Positions 1-10,044 of a DNA stretch of 64,000 nucleotides are shown piece by piece. The notes below the pieces were generated by a model, which saw nothing but the letters and a program-made list of their open reading frames with translations, searched no databases and had not been told where the DNA came from. Source of the stretch: Streptomyces hygroscopicus (GTDB lineage: Bacteria > Actinomycetota > Actinomycetes > Streptomycetales > Streptomycetaceae); the NCBI GenBank assembly GCA_002021875.1, contig CP018627.1, positions 11,948,216-12,012,215 of the forward strand. Direction: 5' to 3'. The stretch's first letter is position 1. Every line of letters starts with the position of its first letter. The position numbers and the translations under genes were made by a program.

Positions 1-310
1 GTGCAGGGCGTCGAGGACGGCCCGCCGCCGGGGACAGGACCCCGGTCGGCGCTGACCGGCCCGTTTCAGGTAGCGCCAGGTAATCGCCGGCTCGTCGGGC
101 GCGGGCAGCAAGGTCCCGTCGACAGCCACGGTCCGCAGGCCCCGCCAGAAGGAGCAGGACCGGTTGCGGTGGGCGACGGGCCCGGCAAGCACCTCGAACG
201 GTTCACTGCGGTGATGGAAGCGGTCCGGGTACCCCGCGCATCGGCCTGGGCACCCCCGTACCAGGCCGTCTTCTGCCGGGACAAACCGGTGAACAGGTTC
301 TGGATGGAGC
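1..310 (-). pseudogene. IS4-type transposase fragment
   Basis: Read leftward, one frame carries a segment resembling the N-terminal part of actinobacterial IS4-family DDE transposases, including WRGLRTVAVDGTLLPAPDEP followed by TWRYLKRAG. The AVDGT stretch is where the first catalytic aspartate of this family usually lies. The fragment runs off the left window edge, and no upstream start or inverted repeat is visible on its right side. It is most likely the decayed end of an insertion sequence. Family assignment is from motif memory only. Confidence 0.45.
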
Positions 311-428
311 CGCGTTCGCCCAGCGAGTGATGACGGCATCATGCCGAGTGGTGGCCGGCTCACTGCCGGGCACACCAGCCCATGGGGGTCAGTATGAAGA
401 CACCGGGCAGTTGGGACGGTGTCACGGA

Positions 429-1997
429 TCAGCGAGGATTGTCGGGCGCGGGGACGGATCGGTAGGTGGACTGTTCTTCTTCGCCCTGTACAGAGGTACT
501 CCGCTTCAGCATGAGGGTGATCGTCACCGCTGTGGCGGCGATGATAACCGCGGCGGTGACCGCTGTGAGGCGGTAGGCGTGGATGAAGGCGTCCTTGGCG
601 GCGGCGGTGATGGCCTGGCCCACGTCGGGTTGGGCCTTGTGAGCAAGGGAAACGGCTTCGCCGATGGAGTCCGAGGCATTGTCCGGGACGGCTGCGTCGG
701 TGGTGGGTGGCAGGGCGAAGGCGTGGCCGTACACCGCGGTGATAAGGCTGCCGAGCAGTGCGATGCCGAACCCGGCACCCAGTTCGTACGACACCGATTC
801 GATCGAGGCCGCGGCTCCGGCCCGGTTTGGCGGGGCACCGGTCATGATCGCGTCGGAGGCCACCGCCTGGACCCCTCCGTGACCCGCACCGATCAGGATC
901 AGACAGCCGGTGAGAGCCAGTGAGGTCCTGCCGCCGGCCCACAGAGCGATGCCCACGTACCCCAGGGCTGCCAGCCCGAGACCGGCGGGAATGATGACCG
1001 ACACTCCGTACCGGGAGGAGAGCAGACCGGCCACAGGCGCGGCGGCGAACGCGGCGATCGGCATGGGGAGCAGAAAGACGCCTGCCTCCCAGGGTGACTT
1101 ACCGGTCACGAACTGCAGATGCTGCGCCAGTTGGAGTTCGAAGCCGACGAGTACGAAGACCGGGAGGGTGGCCGCCATGACGCCGATACGAAAGTGCTGT
1201 TCACGGAACAGGGCAAGGTCCAGCATGGGATGTTCGGAGCGGAGCTGGCGTCGCAGGAAAAATGCCGTGGCGGCGAGTCCGATCACTCCGGGCACCCAGG
1301 TCTCGACGAGCGCCGAGCCCTGGTGCGTAGCTGATTTCACCGCGTACACGATGCCGACGGTCCCCACCACCGCGAGAACAGGGGAAGCGGCTTCCCAGGG
1401 TTCCTTGTCCTCGGGCACTTGATTGGTGAGCAGCGAGCGCACGAGGAAGACTGCTGCTGCGACAAGGGGGATGTTGATCAGGAAGACGGCGCCCCACCAG
1501 TAGTGCGCCAGGATCAGACCGCCCGCCACTGGCCCCACGGCGGCGCCGCTCGCGGCGATCGCACTCCAGACACCGATAGCGAAGGCCCGCTCCCGGGGGT
1601 CGTGGAAGACCTGCCGGATGATGGCCAGGGTGGCAGGGATGATCATCGACGCTCCGACTGCCAGGGCGGCGCGCCCGACGATCAGCGCGGCGGGAACCGT
1701 GGACAGGGAGGACAGCCCGGAGGACACGCCGAAGACACCGAGCCCGGCCAGGAGCAGCCGCTGGTGCCCCACCCGGTCCCCGAGGGGGCCGGTGACCAGC
1801 ACCAGCCCCACCATGACGAGGGGATAGACGTCCACAATCCACAGCAGTTCCCGGGCTGATGCTCCCAGTGCCTCCGTCAACGACGGCACGGCGACGTTCA
1901 GGATCGTCGCGTCCGCCGCGACCGGGAGAAAACACCCCGCGACCGTTGCCAGGATCAGCCAACGCCTGCTGTGGGCGCCCCTGCCATCTGGGCTCAT
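429..1997 (-). CDS. MFS drug exporter, DHA2 (14-TM) type
   Basis: A 522-residue, strongly hydrophobic protein with the pattern of the DHA2 major facilitator family (EmrB/QacA-like). The N-terminus carries AADATILNVAVPSL in the first helix, followed by a GDRVGHQR loop that matches the MFS motif A. About 14 membrane segments fit the length. Members export drugs or toxic metabolites using the proton gradient. The ATG at 1997 is preferred because GAGG lies about 8 nt upstream; an in-frame TTG at 2012 is less likely. It follows the truncated ATP-grasp gene by 11 bp in the same direction, so the two were probably one operon, perhaps making and exporting a small peptide-like product (inference). Confidence 0.85.
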   Translation of the reverse strand: MSPDGRGAHSRRWLILATVAGCFLPVAADATILNVAVPSLTEALGASARELLWIVDVYPLVMVGLVLVTGPLGDRVGHQRLLLAGLGVFGVSSGLSSLSTVPAALIVGRAALAVGASMIIPATLAIIRQVFHDPRERAFAIGVWSAIAASGAAVGPVAGGLILAHYWWGAVFLINIPLVAAAVFLVRSLLTNQVPEDKEPWEAASPVLAVVGTVGIVYAVKSATHQGSALVETWVPGVIGLAATAFFLRRQLRSEHPMLDLALFREQHFRIGVMAATLPVFVLVGFELQLAQHLQFVTGKSPWEAGVFLLPMPIAAFAAAPVAGLLSSRYGVSVIIPAGLGLAALGYVGIALWAGGRTSLALTGCLILIGAGHGGVQAVASDAIMTGAPPNRAGAAASIESVSYELGAGFGIALLGSLITAVYGHAFALPPTTDAAVPDNASDSIGEAVSLAHKAQPDVGQAITAAAKDAFIHAYRLTAVTAAVIIAATAVTITLMLKRSTSVQGEEEQSTYRSVPAPDNPR

Positions 1998-2008
1998 GTT
2001 CTCTGACC

Positions 2009-2755
2009 TCAACCTTGCCGGATTCTTTCGTGGACCTGGCGGACCAGGTGATGGAACTCTGTCATCGATGACGCGTAGATCACTGTGCCCAGTCGTCCCT
2101 TGGTGAGACCGGACAGTTCACACGGCACAACCCCGCTCTTCGCGTGTGCCGGGGAGCGGACCAGAGGGCCCAGCAGGCTGACCGTTTCCTTCACCGACAT
2201 GCCTTCAGGCAACCCTGCGAAGTCGAAGTTTCCGACGGTCCACGACTTCAGGTACTCGGGGCCGAAGAACAGCAGGCCGAAGTCGTGAAGGTGGGTGGAA
2301 CCGGTACGCCGGGCGTTGAGGTCCAGCATGAAGACCTCGCCATCGGGCCTGGCGACAGCGTCGATCCCGAAGTGCCCCCGGTACCCGCGCCGTTGCAGCT
2401 CCTTGGCGTTGGCCCGTCCGCCCTCCAGAAAGTGCCGGTGCCAGGGCTGCTGGGCCAGTGATCCCGAGGTGACGTTTCTTACTAGCCGTGTAGGGCCGGC
2501 GAACAGCATTTCGCAAGCATGCGTCAGGTACGGAGTCTGATCGCAGGTGTCCGGGACGACGTACTCGACAGATGGAAAGACGATGCCCTGCCCCGTGATG
2601 TACTCCTCGACGACCATGAGATCGTCACCGTAGAACGGACTCTCCTCCAGCGCTCGGATGATCTTGTCCTGACGGTCTCCCGGCTGGAAAACCAGCAGTC
2701 CGACGCTCGCCTCGCCCTTGTCCGCTTTCACTATGGAGGAACGCCCGGCGGCCAG
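2009..2755 (-). pseudogene. ATP-grasp ligase, 5'-truncated
   Basis: About 248 C-terminal residues of an ATP-grasp enzyme. Visible are the ATP-binding region (SIVKADKGEASVGLLVF), a VVEEYITG strand, and the metal/ATP site region FMLDLNARRTGSTHLHDFG. ATP-grasp enzymes join a carboxylate to an amine or thiol via an acyl phosphate. Homology stops abruptly near 2755, where the opposite-strand recombinase fragment begins, so the N-terminal part of the fold has been lost by rearrangement. It sits directly upstream of the MFS gene in the same orientation, suggesting a biosynthesis-export pair that is now broken. The exact family (peptide ligase or other) cannot be fixed. Confidence 0.7.
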
Positions 2756-2763
2756 CACGGGCG

Positions 2764-3060
2764 ATGCTGAACCGGGCCAACGCTCTGCTCGGGGCCAACT
2801 GGACGCTTCACGATCTACGGCACACGGCCGCATACCGGATGGATCGGGACCCGGAGCTGGTGCTGACAGACGTGCAGTGGGTCCTCGGCCACGCTCACCT
2901 GACGGCCACGCAGATCTACGTGCCGGCCGGGCGCGATGAGATCGTCGAGGCGGTCCAGGCGCACCATCAGCGGCAGGAGCGGCTGGCCCGGGTTCCGACG
3001 GTGCCAGCGGCCGGTTACCGGGCTCTGTCCCTGAGCGACCTGTTCGGAGGCTCGTGGTGA
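2764..3060 (+). pseudogene. tyrosine recombinase C-terminal fragment
   Basis: The reading frame encodes the C-terminal catalytic end of a phage-type integrase: LHDLRHTAAYRM contains the HxxR box, VQWVLGHAHLTATQIY the second active-site histidine region and the tyrosine nucleophile. The upstream half is missing, being replaced by the ATP-grasp fragment on the other strand. The stop codon at 3058-3060 overlaps the likely GTG start of the next recombinase gene, an arrangement seen in clusters of two or three adjacent recombinases. Confidence 0.75.
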
Positions 3061-4881
3061 GGGCCCGCATCCGGCATCTGAGCGGGGCATCGGCCGCGGG
3101 CCTCGGGGAGCGGTCGCCGGTTCCTCAGGCCGCTGGGGGGCCGTTGGAACGGGCCCGGGCGCGGTTCCCGGCCCGGGAGGCCGGGACGAGGTGGCCCATG
3201 ACGTGCAAGTCTGCCGAGGAGGTGATGGCGGCTCTGCAGCTGCCGCCGTTTGACGCGGGCAACAGGAACACACAGTGGTTCCGGAATGCGGGAGCGCGCG
3301 CGATCCTCGGATGGCTGGAGAGCTTTCCAGGGGGTCGAGCTGGCAGGAGCGGTGGGAGACGTCCCCGGCGTCGGCCTGTCCGCGCCGGTGGACGCAGGAA
3401 GGGCGCTCCTGGGTCACCGAGGTGCGGTGGGCGACCGTACAGGCTGGGCTGCTGTTGCTGGCTTGCGGGGATGTGGTGCGTTTGCCGCTGGCCTGGCTGG
3501 TCGGGCACCAGAGCACCCATCTGCGGGACTACGCCGAGGAGGTCCGTGATCCGGTCGGCTTCGCGCAGCTGAAGGCGTATGTCGATCCGGGGCGGTGGAC
3601 GGCGCTCGGGGGCATGAAGGCCCGCCTGGCACTGGCCCGGATCATCCTCGCCAAGGGCGGAGGGCTGGCGGATATCACCGTGGGCGACGCGATCGAGTAC
3701 GACACCGTGCTACGGGAGGCCCGGGCAGCCGTGGTAACGGAAGCAGCCTGTTCTACTCCTGGCTGCGGGAGCTGGGGCACCTGTTGGCGGACGCTCCCGC
3801 GACCTTGCGGCACCTCGGCCGGGTCACCGGCCAGCTCACCTGCGAGCAGCTGGTGGACCGGCACGGCGTGGCCTGCGCGCCGATCCGGCGGTTGCTGATC
3901 GACTACCTGGAGGAGCGTCGCCCCCGGCTGGATTACAGCTCGCTGGACAACCTGGCCCGCAATCTGACCAGGAACTTCTGGTCCGACCTGGAGCGTCACC
4001 ACCCCGGCATCGCCTCCTTCGACCTTCCGCCCGAGGTGGTCGCCGGGTGGAAGGAACGCCTGCGGACCCGGATCCAGCGGCGACGGCGCTCGGACGGCAC
4101 GGTGGAGGAGACAGTGGTCGAACGGGCCGACCGGGCCATGCTGATGATGTCCGTGCGCGCGTTCTACCTGGACATCGCCCGCTGGGCGGTGGAGGAGCCA
4201 GCCCGGTGGGGACCATGGGCTGCCCCGTGCCCGATCAAGGAAGCGGAGACCTTGAACGGCAAGCGCAACAAGCGAGTCAAGGCCCGTATGGACCAGCGCA
4301 CGCGCGAACGCCTCCCGGCCCTGGAGACGTTCGCGCGCGGCCATGGACCACCATCACCACCGCCTGGCCGGCCTGGAAGCCCTGCGCGCCGCGCCGCCGG
4401 GCGCAACCTTCACCGTCGACGGCGCCGTCTTCGTCCGCACTATGAACCCCGCTGGCGCCAGTGCCCGCGACACGGAGGGGACTCTCATCTATTTCGACCT
4501 CGCCGAGCACCGAGCGTTCTGGGCCTGGGCCACGGTGGAATTCCTCCGCCATACCGGCGCCCGCATCGAGGAAATGCTGGAGACCAGCCACCACGCCCTG
4601 ATCCAGTACCGTCTGCCCACCACCGGCGAGATCGTCCCCCTGCTCCAGATCGCCCCATCCAAGACCGACCAGGAGCGCGTCATCCTGGTCAGCCCAGAAC
4701 TCGCCGATGTCCTGTCCGCGATCATCCGCCGGGTCCGCGACCGGCGCACGGGCGCCATCCCGCTGCTTGCCGCCTACAACTACGAGGAACGCATCTGGAA
4801 CCCGCCAGCTCCCCTGCTGTTCCAGTGGGACCGCGCGGGAGAACCCTCCAGCATGAACGGCGAATTCATCCGCCGCGCCTT
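3057..4881 (+). pseudogene. second tyrosine recombinase, frameshifted and 3'-truncated
   Basis: A long integrase-like gene can be followed only by changing frame three times, near 3330, 3735 and 4338. Recognisable parts are an N-terminal core-binding region (VRWATVQAGLLLLACGDVV, LFYSWLRELGHLLADAP) and the start of the catalytic domain, where TGARIEEMLE holds the first active-site arginine. The frame ends near 4881, before any HxxR box or tyrosine, at a sharp junction with the GNAT region. The gene is dead. With the preceding fragment it marks a former recombinase cluster, possibly part of an integrative element. Confidence 0.7.
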
Positions 4882-4891
4882 AGCTTGTCTT

Positions 4892-5599
4892 TTAACGTGC
4901 GGTCCAGATCCAGCCCAGTGGGGTGAGGCCGAGTGCGCGGGCGACGGATTGGGAGGCGTGGTTGTCTGCGGTGGTGCTGTAGAAGAGCACGGTCTTGTTG
5001 CGGTGCTCACGCTGGGACCAGGCGGCTACGACGGTCGGTGCGAGGCGCTTGCCGCGGAAGTCGGGGCGGGTCCAGATGCCTGCCTCTGCGGCGGTGGCGT
5101 TCGACGCGGGTGTGAAGCAGATCGACACCGGCTCCCGTTCGTGGACGGCCATGGCCCACTCACCCATGCGCCCGTTGATCAGTTCGTTCCACTCGTCGGG
5201 CTGCCAGTTGTCCGGCCGGATCAGGTGTTGGGCGGTGCGCTGGCCGTCGGCGGTGGAGACGGTGATCGGCAGCGGGGCTGGGTCTGGGACGGCGAGACGG
5301 TCCGGGAAGACGAAACACGGGCCGCCCTCGACGGACACCGTCCGGTCGTCAAGGGATGCGACCAGACAGTGAAGTGCGTCGGGTAGACGACCGGGGCTGT
5401 AATCCTGCTCCATGCCGTCGATGGAGTTGGGGAGCGCGAGTCCGGGCGAGAGTGCCAGGCGACGTGCGTGAGGGGACCATGCCCACACCGCGAGCAGGGA
5501 AGGGTCTCTGAGGGCTGCTTGCGGGGTGCCCGGGTCCGGTGCGAGGCCGTAGTTCGCGTCGATCTCCAGGGCCAGCAGGCGTCCTTCGTCCCAACTCAT
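4892..5599 (-). CDS. GNAT family N-acetyltransferase
   Basis: A 235-residue protein whose C-terminal third matches the acetyl-CoA-binding part of the GNAT fold: WTRPDFRGKRLAPTVVAAW corresponds to motif A (R-x-x-G-x-G/A-like P-loop for the pyrophosphate), followed by FYSTTADNHASQSVARALGL, the common 'N.aS..va..lG' tail. The N-terminal two-thirds would hold the substrate-binding region. The substrate is unknown. The 3' end lies about 10 bp from the broken recombinase. No frameshift is seen, so the gene looks intact. Confidence 0.75.
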   Translation of the reverse strand: MSWDEGRLLALEIDANYGLAPDPGTPQAALRDPSLLAVWAWSPHARRLALSPGLALPNSIDGMEQDYSPGRLPDALHCLVASLDDRTVSVEGGPCFVFPDRLAVPDPAPLPITVSTADGQRTAQHLIRPDNWQPDEWNELINGRMGEWAMAVHEREPVSICFTPASNATAAEAGIWTRPDFRGKRLAPTVVAAWSQREHRNKTVLFYSTTADNHASQSVARALGLTPLGWIWTAR

Positions 5600-5715
5600 G
5601 GCAAGAGGCTAGCTTCGCTGGACGGCCCGGGCAGAAGAGTTTCCTCCAAGGAGACAGTGGTGCGGCCCTGGTGTGATCATGTGCGCTGTCGAGACGCTGG
5701 TGATCAACCAAGGCC

Positions 5716-6867
5716 GTGAGAGTGTGTCTGCTGAACAACCCTGCCCGCATCGAGTCCCTGATGATGTTGTCCCGGTTCCGGACCGACTTCTACGGCTGCT
5801 TACCCGCCCGCGGGGATGCGCTGTTCGAGCTGACCGACGCGATCCTGTGTGCCGACGGGCCGGTGAGGTCCCTGGTAGGGCTGGCTCTGGCCCCAGAACA
5901 CCGCCGTGGGCACGGTGCTCTCTATGCAGGCCTGAATCAGGGCCGGGTGGATGTGGGCCGACTGCGCCGGGCGCTGGTCTCGGTGCCGTTGCCGAGGGCA
6001 GCTGATGGGCGCCTGGTCCTGGCGGTGGACATCTCACCGTGGCTGCGTCCGGACGCCGACACCGCCCCTGACCGGTGCTTTTGCGTACGGGTACGGCGAG
6101 AACAAGCACCTGATGATTCCGGGCTGGCCGTACTCGGTCGTTGCCGCACTGGAGACCGGGAGGACGTCGTGGACAGCGATCCTGGACGCCGTTCGGCTGG
6201 CGCCCGGCGCCGACGTCGCGGCGGTGACCACCGCGCAGATCCGGGAGGTCATCGAGCGGCTGGTGGCCTCCGGCCAGTGGACGGACGGCGACCCAGACGT
6301 GCTGGTGGTGGTCGACGCCGGTTACGACGCCCCGCGGCAGACCCACCTGCTGGCCGACCTGCCCGTTGAGATCCTAGGCCGGACGCGGTCGGACAGGGTG
6401 ATGCGTCGGCCGACGCCGCCGCGGGTCTATGACCCCAAGGGGGCCGGCCGCCCAAGCACGGCGGCGAGTTCGTCTTCGGCCAGCCCGGCACCTGGAGCGC
6501 CGAGCACGTGGTGACAGTCACGGACACCCGCCTCTATGGGAAGGCGACCGCGCAGGCATGGGACCGGCTCCACCCCCGGCTGACTCGCCGGGCCGCGTGG
6601 ATCGAGCACTCCGCTGAGTTGCCCATTATCGAGGGCACCGTGATCCGGCTGGAGGTGTCCTACCTGCCGTCCGGCGCCGAGCCGAAGCCGGTCTGGCTGT
6701 GGTGGTCCAAGACCGGTGCGACCGCGGCCGACGTCGACCGTTGCTGGCAGGCGTTCCTACGACGGTTCGACGTCGAGCACACCTTCCGGATGATGAAGCA
6801 GACCCTGGGCTGGACTGCCCCCAGGCTCCGCGGCACCCGCCGCCACCGAATACCTGACCCGTCTTGA
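5716..6867 (+). pseudogene. NF041680-type transposase, frameshifted
   Basis: The N-terminus (LSRFRTDFYGCLPARGDAL, LALAPEHRRGHGALYAGLNQ) and centre (MIPGWPYSVVAALETGRTSW, VVVDAGYD) match a transposase family common in Streptomyces (NF041680, related to IS701). The gene starts at a GTG but changes frame near 6075 and again near 6440, and after LRRFDVEHTFRMMKQTLGW the sequence loses the family's C-terminal tail. It is a decayed insertion sequence. No clean inverted repeats were found around it. Confidence 0.75.
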
Positions 6868-6869
6868 AG

Positions 6870-7349
6870 CCGGACAAGCCTAACCTCGCCCGCCGTCGCC
6901 CTGCGCCAGCGACTCCAGGCACTGACCAGCGGTTGAAGATGCAGCAGCTCGCCAGCGCTGCCGGGTGTTGGCCGCGGCCACGCCTCCGGCCGGTCACCTC
7001 TCGCGCCCCCGCCGCACCGGTGTGGGCGCTGCTGCGTGCGCGGCGGGGCAGGCAGACAACTGTCCGGGCACTCCCATGCCAGAGCGAGGCGCCGGCCCGT
7101 CGCCTCCCCACCATGATCGGAGAGCCCTATGACCGCCGCCACACCGGAGCTGGCCGCCGACGCCTTCGACCCCACCTCCGCCACGGAGACTGAGGCCCTG
7201 GTGCGCATGTTCAGCCACAGTGGCGGGGTGGTGCGGACTGGCCGGTCCGCTTCCTGGGCCGCTTGCGGGGACGAGCCCTGCTGGGGCTCCCACCGACCAA
7301 TGCAGCCTCTCATCTACGGCGGTCACCAGACGTCGTCCCGAGAAAGCCG
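6870..7349. other. no convincing gene
   Basis: The first ~100 bases look like the degraded 3' tail of the preceding transposase. A short rightward frame begins with ATG at 7129 behind a GGAGAG ribosome-binding sequence and reads MTAATPELAADAFDP, but it loses plausible composition after about 40 codons and runs into the SDR gene. It may be the 5' stub of a lost gene. Nothing else is supported here. Confidence 0.35.
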
Positions 7350-8144
7350 TTATGGCACAAGGGTGATGCCCCCGTCGACGCGCAGGTCGATCCCGTTGAT
7401 GTAGCCGGCCAACGGACTGGCCAGAAATGCAACCGCTGCCGCGATGTCCGCCGCAGTGCCCAGCCGCCCCGTCGGGTTCGGGGCGTACTCGGCCACCACC
7501 AGCGGCTCCAACTGCGTCCACTGCTCCGGCCAGCCCCGCGCAGCCGCCCCATCTTCGAACATCTGCCGCATTCCGTCGGTGACAATTACCCCAGGGCTCA
7601 GTGTGTTTGCGGTGATACCGGATCCGGCCAGATGCCGGGCCAAGCTGGTGGTCATGTTGACCACGGCGGCCTTCGCCGCCGAGTACTCGACCATGTTCGG
7701 CAACGGAGTCGTCGCGGCCCGGCTGCCCATGTTGACAATCCGCCCCCATCCGCGCTCGCGCATCTGAGGCACCAGGGCCCGGATCATCCGTACGGCGGAT
7801 ACGACGTTGCCGTTCACCGCATCCAGCCACGCGGCCGGCTCCGCACTCTCCCAGTCATGCTCAACGAATGGACCGGCGTTGTTGACCAGTACCTCCACAC
7901 CCCACTCGCGAGCCCGCTGGGCCACCTCCCAGGCACCCTCGTCCTCAGTAAGGTCACCGAGCACGACATCCGCCACCCCGCCGGTGTCGTTCAACTCCGC
8001 CGCAACCTCGCCAGCACGCACGGGGTTGCGGCCATGCACCAACACAGCGCACCCTTCATCGGCCAGCCGCCGGGCCACTGCCGCACCGATGCCCCCGCTG
8101 CTCGCCGTTACCAACGCGCGGCGCCCCGCAAGATTAAGATCCAT
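7350..8144 (-). CDS. SDR family NAD(P)-dependent oxidoreductase
   Basis: A 264-residue classical short-chain dehydrogenase/reductase. It shows the cofactor-binding glycine motif (TASSGGIG, residues 13-20), NNAG at 88-91, and the catalytic Ser141, Tyr154 and Lys158 (YSAAK). The C-terminal GYINGIDLRVDGG is typical of the FabG-like branch. Cytosolic; substrate unknown. The start at 8144 (MDLNLAG) is chosen because the canonical first strand begins there; an upstream in-frame ATG at 8198 would add 18 atypical residues. No operon partners. Confidence 0.9.
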   Translation of the reverse strand: MDLNLAGRRALVTASSGGIGAAVARRLADEGCAVLVHGRNPVRAGEVAAELNDTGGVADVVLGDLTEDEGAWEVAQRAREWGVEVLVNNAGPFVEHDWESAEPAAWLDAVNGNVVSAVRMIRALVPQMRERGWGRIVNMGSRAATTPLPNMVEYSAAKAAVVNMTTSLARHLAGSGITANTLSPGVIVTDGMRQMFEDGAAARGWPEQWTQLEPLVVAEYAPNPTGRLGTAADIAAAVAFLASPLAGYINGIDLRVDGGITLVP

Positions 8145-8291
8145 GTTCCGGCAGGCTAGGCCACGCCTGTGACATTCCCGTCGAACAGGCGAGTTCACGA
8201 GGCGCCATCAAGATCAATAACTACGCCGCGTGCCTGCTCCACAAAAGATGAGCTGGAACCCAAACTCATCGACAAGTGACGTCACTACTGC

Positions 8292-8313
8292 GGCTCTGGT
8301 CGACTCCGTGTGG
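8292..8313 (+). repeat. ISL3 element terminal inverted repeat, left
   Basis: Begins GGCTCTGGTC and ends CGTGTGG. It pairs with the inverted repeat at 10023-10044, with two mismatches in 22 bases, and lies 16 bp beyond the transposase stop codon. Confidence 0.85.
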
Positions 8314-8328
8314 AGTGGTGACGTTCGG

Positions 8329-9924
8329 TCACGCTAGTAGGACGCGCTTGCGGAGAAGTTCGAATCCTGCGCGGCCGAACATCTGGCGCTTGAGCATCTT
8401 GATGCGGTTGACGTGTCCTTCGACGACGCCCGAGTTCCATGGCTGAGTGAGGCCTGCGGTGACGGCGTCGAGGTCGCGTTCGAGGTGCTGGGCGAACCGG
8501 CTGAGACTGATCAGATCGGTAGTGTTCTTGGCTGAGGCGATCCACTCCGGGAGCTGTTCGCCTTGCAGGTGGGTGACCATGTGGGCGAAGGAGCGCACGT
8601 GCTCGTCAAGCGTTGTCAGCTCGGGGCAGCTCGCCAGTACGGCTTTGAGGCAGATCCGGTCATTCTCGACCAAGGCGTCCGGGTGCGTGAGAATCCAGCG
8701 GGTAACAACGCGAGCTGAGGGCGGCCGGGGCCCGACGGGCTGTGGCTTGCCGCGCAACACCCTGCTCACGTAGGTACGGACGTTGGCGTAACCGTCCGGA
8801 TAGCCCTGTTTCCTGATCTCCTCCCACAGTTTCCATGCGTTGGTGCAGCCCTCCTGCCATCGTTGGTCGAGGTAGGGCTTGTAGGCGTCGAGCTTAGTCG
8901 CCCGGCTCTGCCACTGACCGGTGAACATCTCCTCAGGGGTGGCCGCGCGGGAGAAACGCAGAATGGTGTTGAGGGTCATGCCCAGCTGCCGGGACACGGA
9001 CCTCTTGCTGTGGCCGGCGGCCAGGAGCGCGTGGATAGTGGCGTGCTTGGCGCGGGTGCGTTCGGCGAACCGATGGCCTGTCGGCCAGGGTGACGATGCC
9101 GCAGGCTCCTCTTCCTCCTGCTCTTTGTCTGGCGCTGGCGGAACGGAGCGTAGGCAACTGCGGTGCCGGTAGACGCATTTCTCCGCTGTCTCGCTCAGGT
9201 TGTGCCAGAGGTGCCACCGGTCGACGACCTGGAGGGCTTGCGGGGCGCCGCGTGTGGCGCCTTCCGCGAAGAAGACAGCCCGGTCACGGCAGACGATCTC
9301 GATGCCGGGCCGCTCGGCGAGCCAGGCCGCCAGCGTGTCGGCCTCCCGGTCCGGCAGGAGGTCCACCGGTCGACGTGTCTCGACGTCGACGAGCACAGTT
9401 CCGTAGATTCGGCCCCTGCGCTGGGCGTATTCGTCAACACCGACCACGCGGGGTGTCGCGGCGGGCGGGTCGGGCAGCGAGGCGATCAGCCTCAACAGGG
9501 TGTTGCGGCTGACCGACACCTCGAAGACGTCCGTCATCCGCGCACCCGCTCGGCCTGCGAGGGCCAGGCCCACCGCAACCAGCGTGGAACGCAGCCGCTC
9601 GGTCCGCCGGCCGAACCGGCGCGTGAGTCCGGGTACCTGTTCGGTGAACGTTCTGCGCGGACATGACGCCTCCGCGCAGACGAAACGGCGCACCCGTAAG
9701 GACACCACTACGAGCTTGCCGACCGCTGGCAGATCACGAGGAAACCGCAGGTAGGAGCCGTGTATTCGCCGTGACCAGTATCCGCAGTCCGGGCAGACCG
9801 CTCGCTCGGCCGTCGTCCGAGCCCCGACCCGGACGACTATGTCGGTCACCTCCACCGACACCACCGATACGCCGTCGACCGAGGAGAATAGCAGCTCGTC
9901 CAGTTGCGGCAGCAGTTCGTTCAC
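8329..9924 (-). CDS. ISL3-family transposase
   Basis: A 531-residue transposase. The N-terminus holds a zinc-binding region (CPDCGYWSRRIHG, then CAEASCPRRTFTE), followed by the DDE catalytic domain beginning with RVVGVDEYAQRRG and containing VVDRWHLWHNL. Near the C-terminus, QPWNSGVVEGHVNRIK supplies the catalytic glutamate. Length and order match ISL3 transposases, and no frameshift is seen, so it may be active. The GTG at 9924 (VNELLPQLDELL) is chosen as start because family homology begins there; the frame stays open upstream to 10002 through the terminal repeat region. Confidence 0.9.
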   Translation of the reverse strand: MNELLPQLDELLFSSVDGVSVVSVEVTDIVVRVGARTTAERAVCPDCGYWSRRIHGSYLRFPRDLPAVGKLVVVSLRVRRFVCAEASCPRRTFTEQVPGLTRRFGRRTERLRSTLVAVGLALAGRAGARMTDVFEVSVSRNTLLRLIASLPDPPAATPRVVGVDEYAQRRGRIYGTVLVDVETRRPVDLLPDREADTLAAWLAERPGIEIVCRDRAVFFAEGATRGAPQALQVVDRWHLWHNLSETAEKCVYRHRSCLRSVPPAPDKEQEEEEPAASSPWPTGHRFAERTRAKHATIHALLAAGHSKRSVSRQLGMTLNTILRFSRAATPEEMFTGQWQSRATKLDAYKPYLDQRWQEGCTNAWKLWEEIRKQGYPDGYANVRTYVSRVLRGKPQPVGPRPPSARVVTRWILTHPDALVENDRICLKAVLASCPELTTLDEHVRSFAHMVTHLQGEQLPEWIASAKNTTDLISLSRFAQHLERDLDAVTAGLTQPWNSGVVEGHVNRIKMLKRQMFGRAGFELLRKRVLLA

Positions 9925-10022
9925 AGCGAAGAACTGTCGACCACTCCGCCCTCCAGCCGGGCGATTTTCGGGCGACCTCAACGCGCACCACACGAAGATC
10001 AACAGTCACCCTGCGTACGCAA

Positions 10023-10044
10023 CCACACGAAGTGGACCAGAGCC
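10023..10044 (-). repeat. ISL3 element terminal inverted repeat, right
   Basis: Reverse complement begins GGCTCTGGTCCACTTCG, matching the left repeat except at two positions. It lies about 100 bp upstream of the transposase start. Confidence 0.85.

Larger units (their letters stand above)
8292..10044 (-). mobile_element. ISL3-family insertion sequence
   Basis: A 1753-bp element with near-perfect terminal inverted repeats (20 of 22 bases identical) around one full-length transposase gene. The right end has cut a small leftward gene (10045-10242). No matching direct repeat is visible next to the two ends, although ISL3 elements usually duplicate 8 bp of target, so one flank was probably rearranged after insertion. 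Confidence 0.85.

Noticed and set aside
4343..4360. A His-run at the start of an open frame (MDHHHH)
   Set aside because: It is not an expression tag; the codons sit at a frameshift inside the decayed recombinase gene and match the family's natural sequence.
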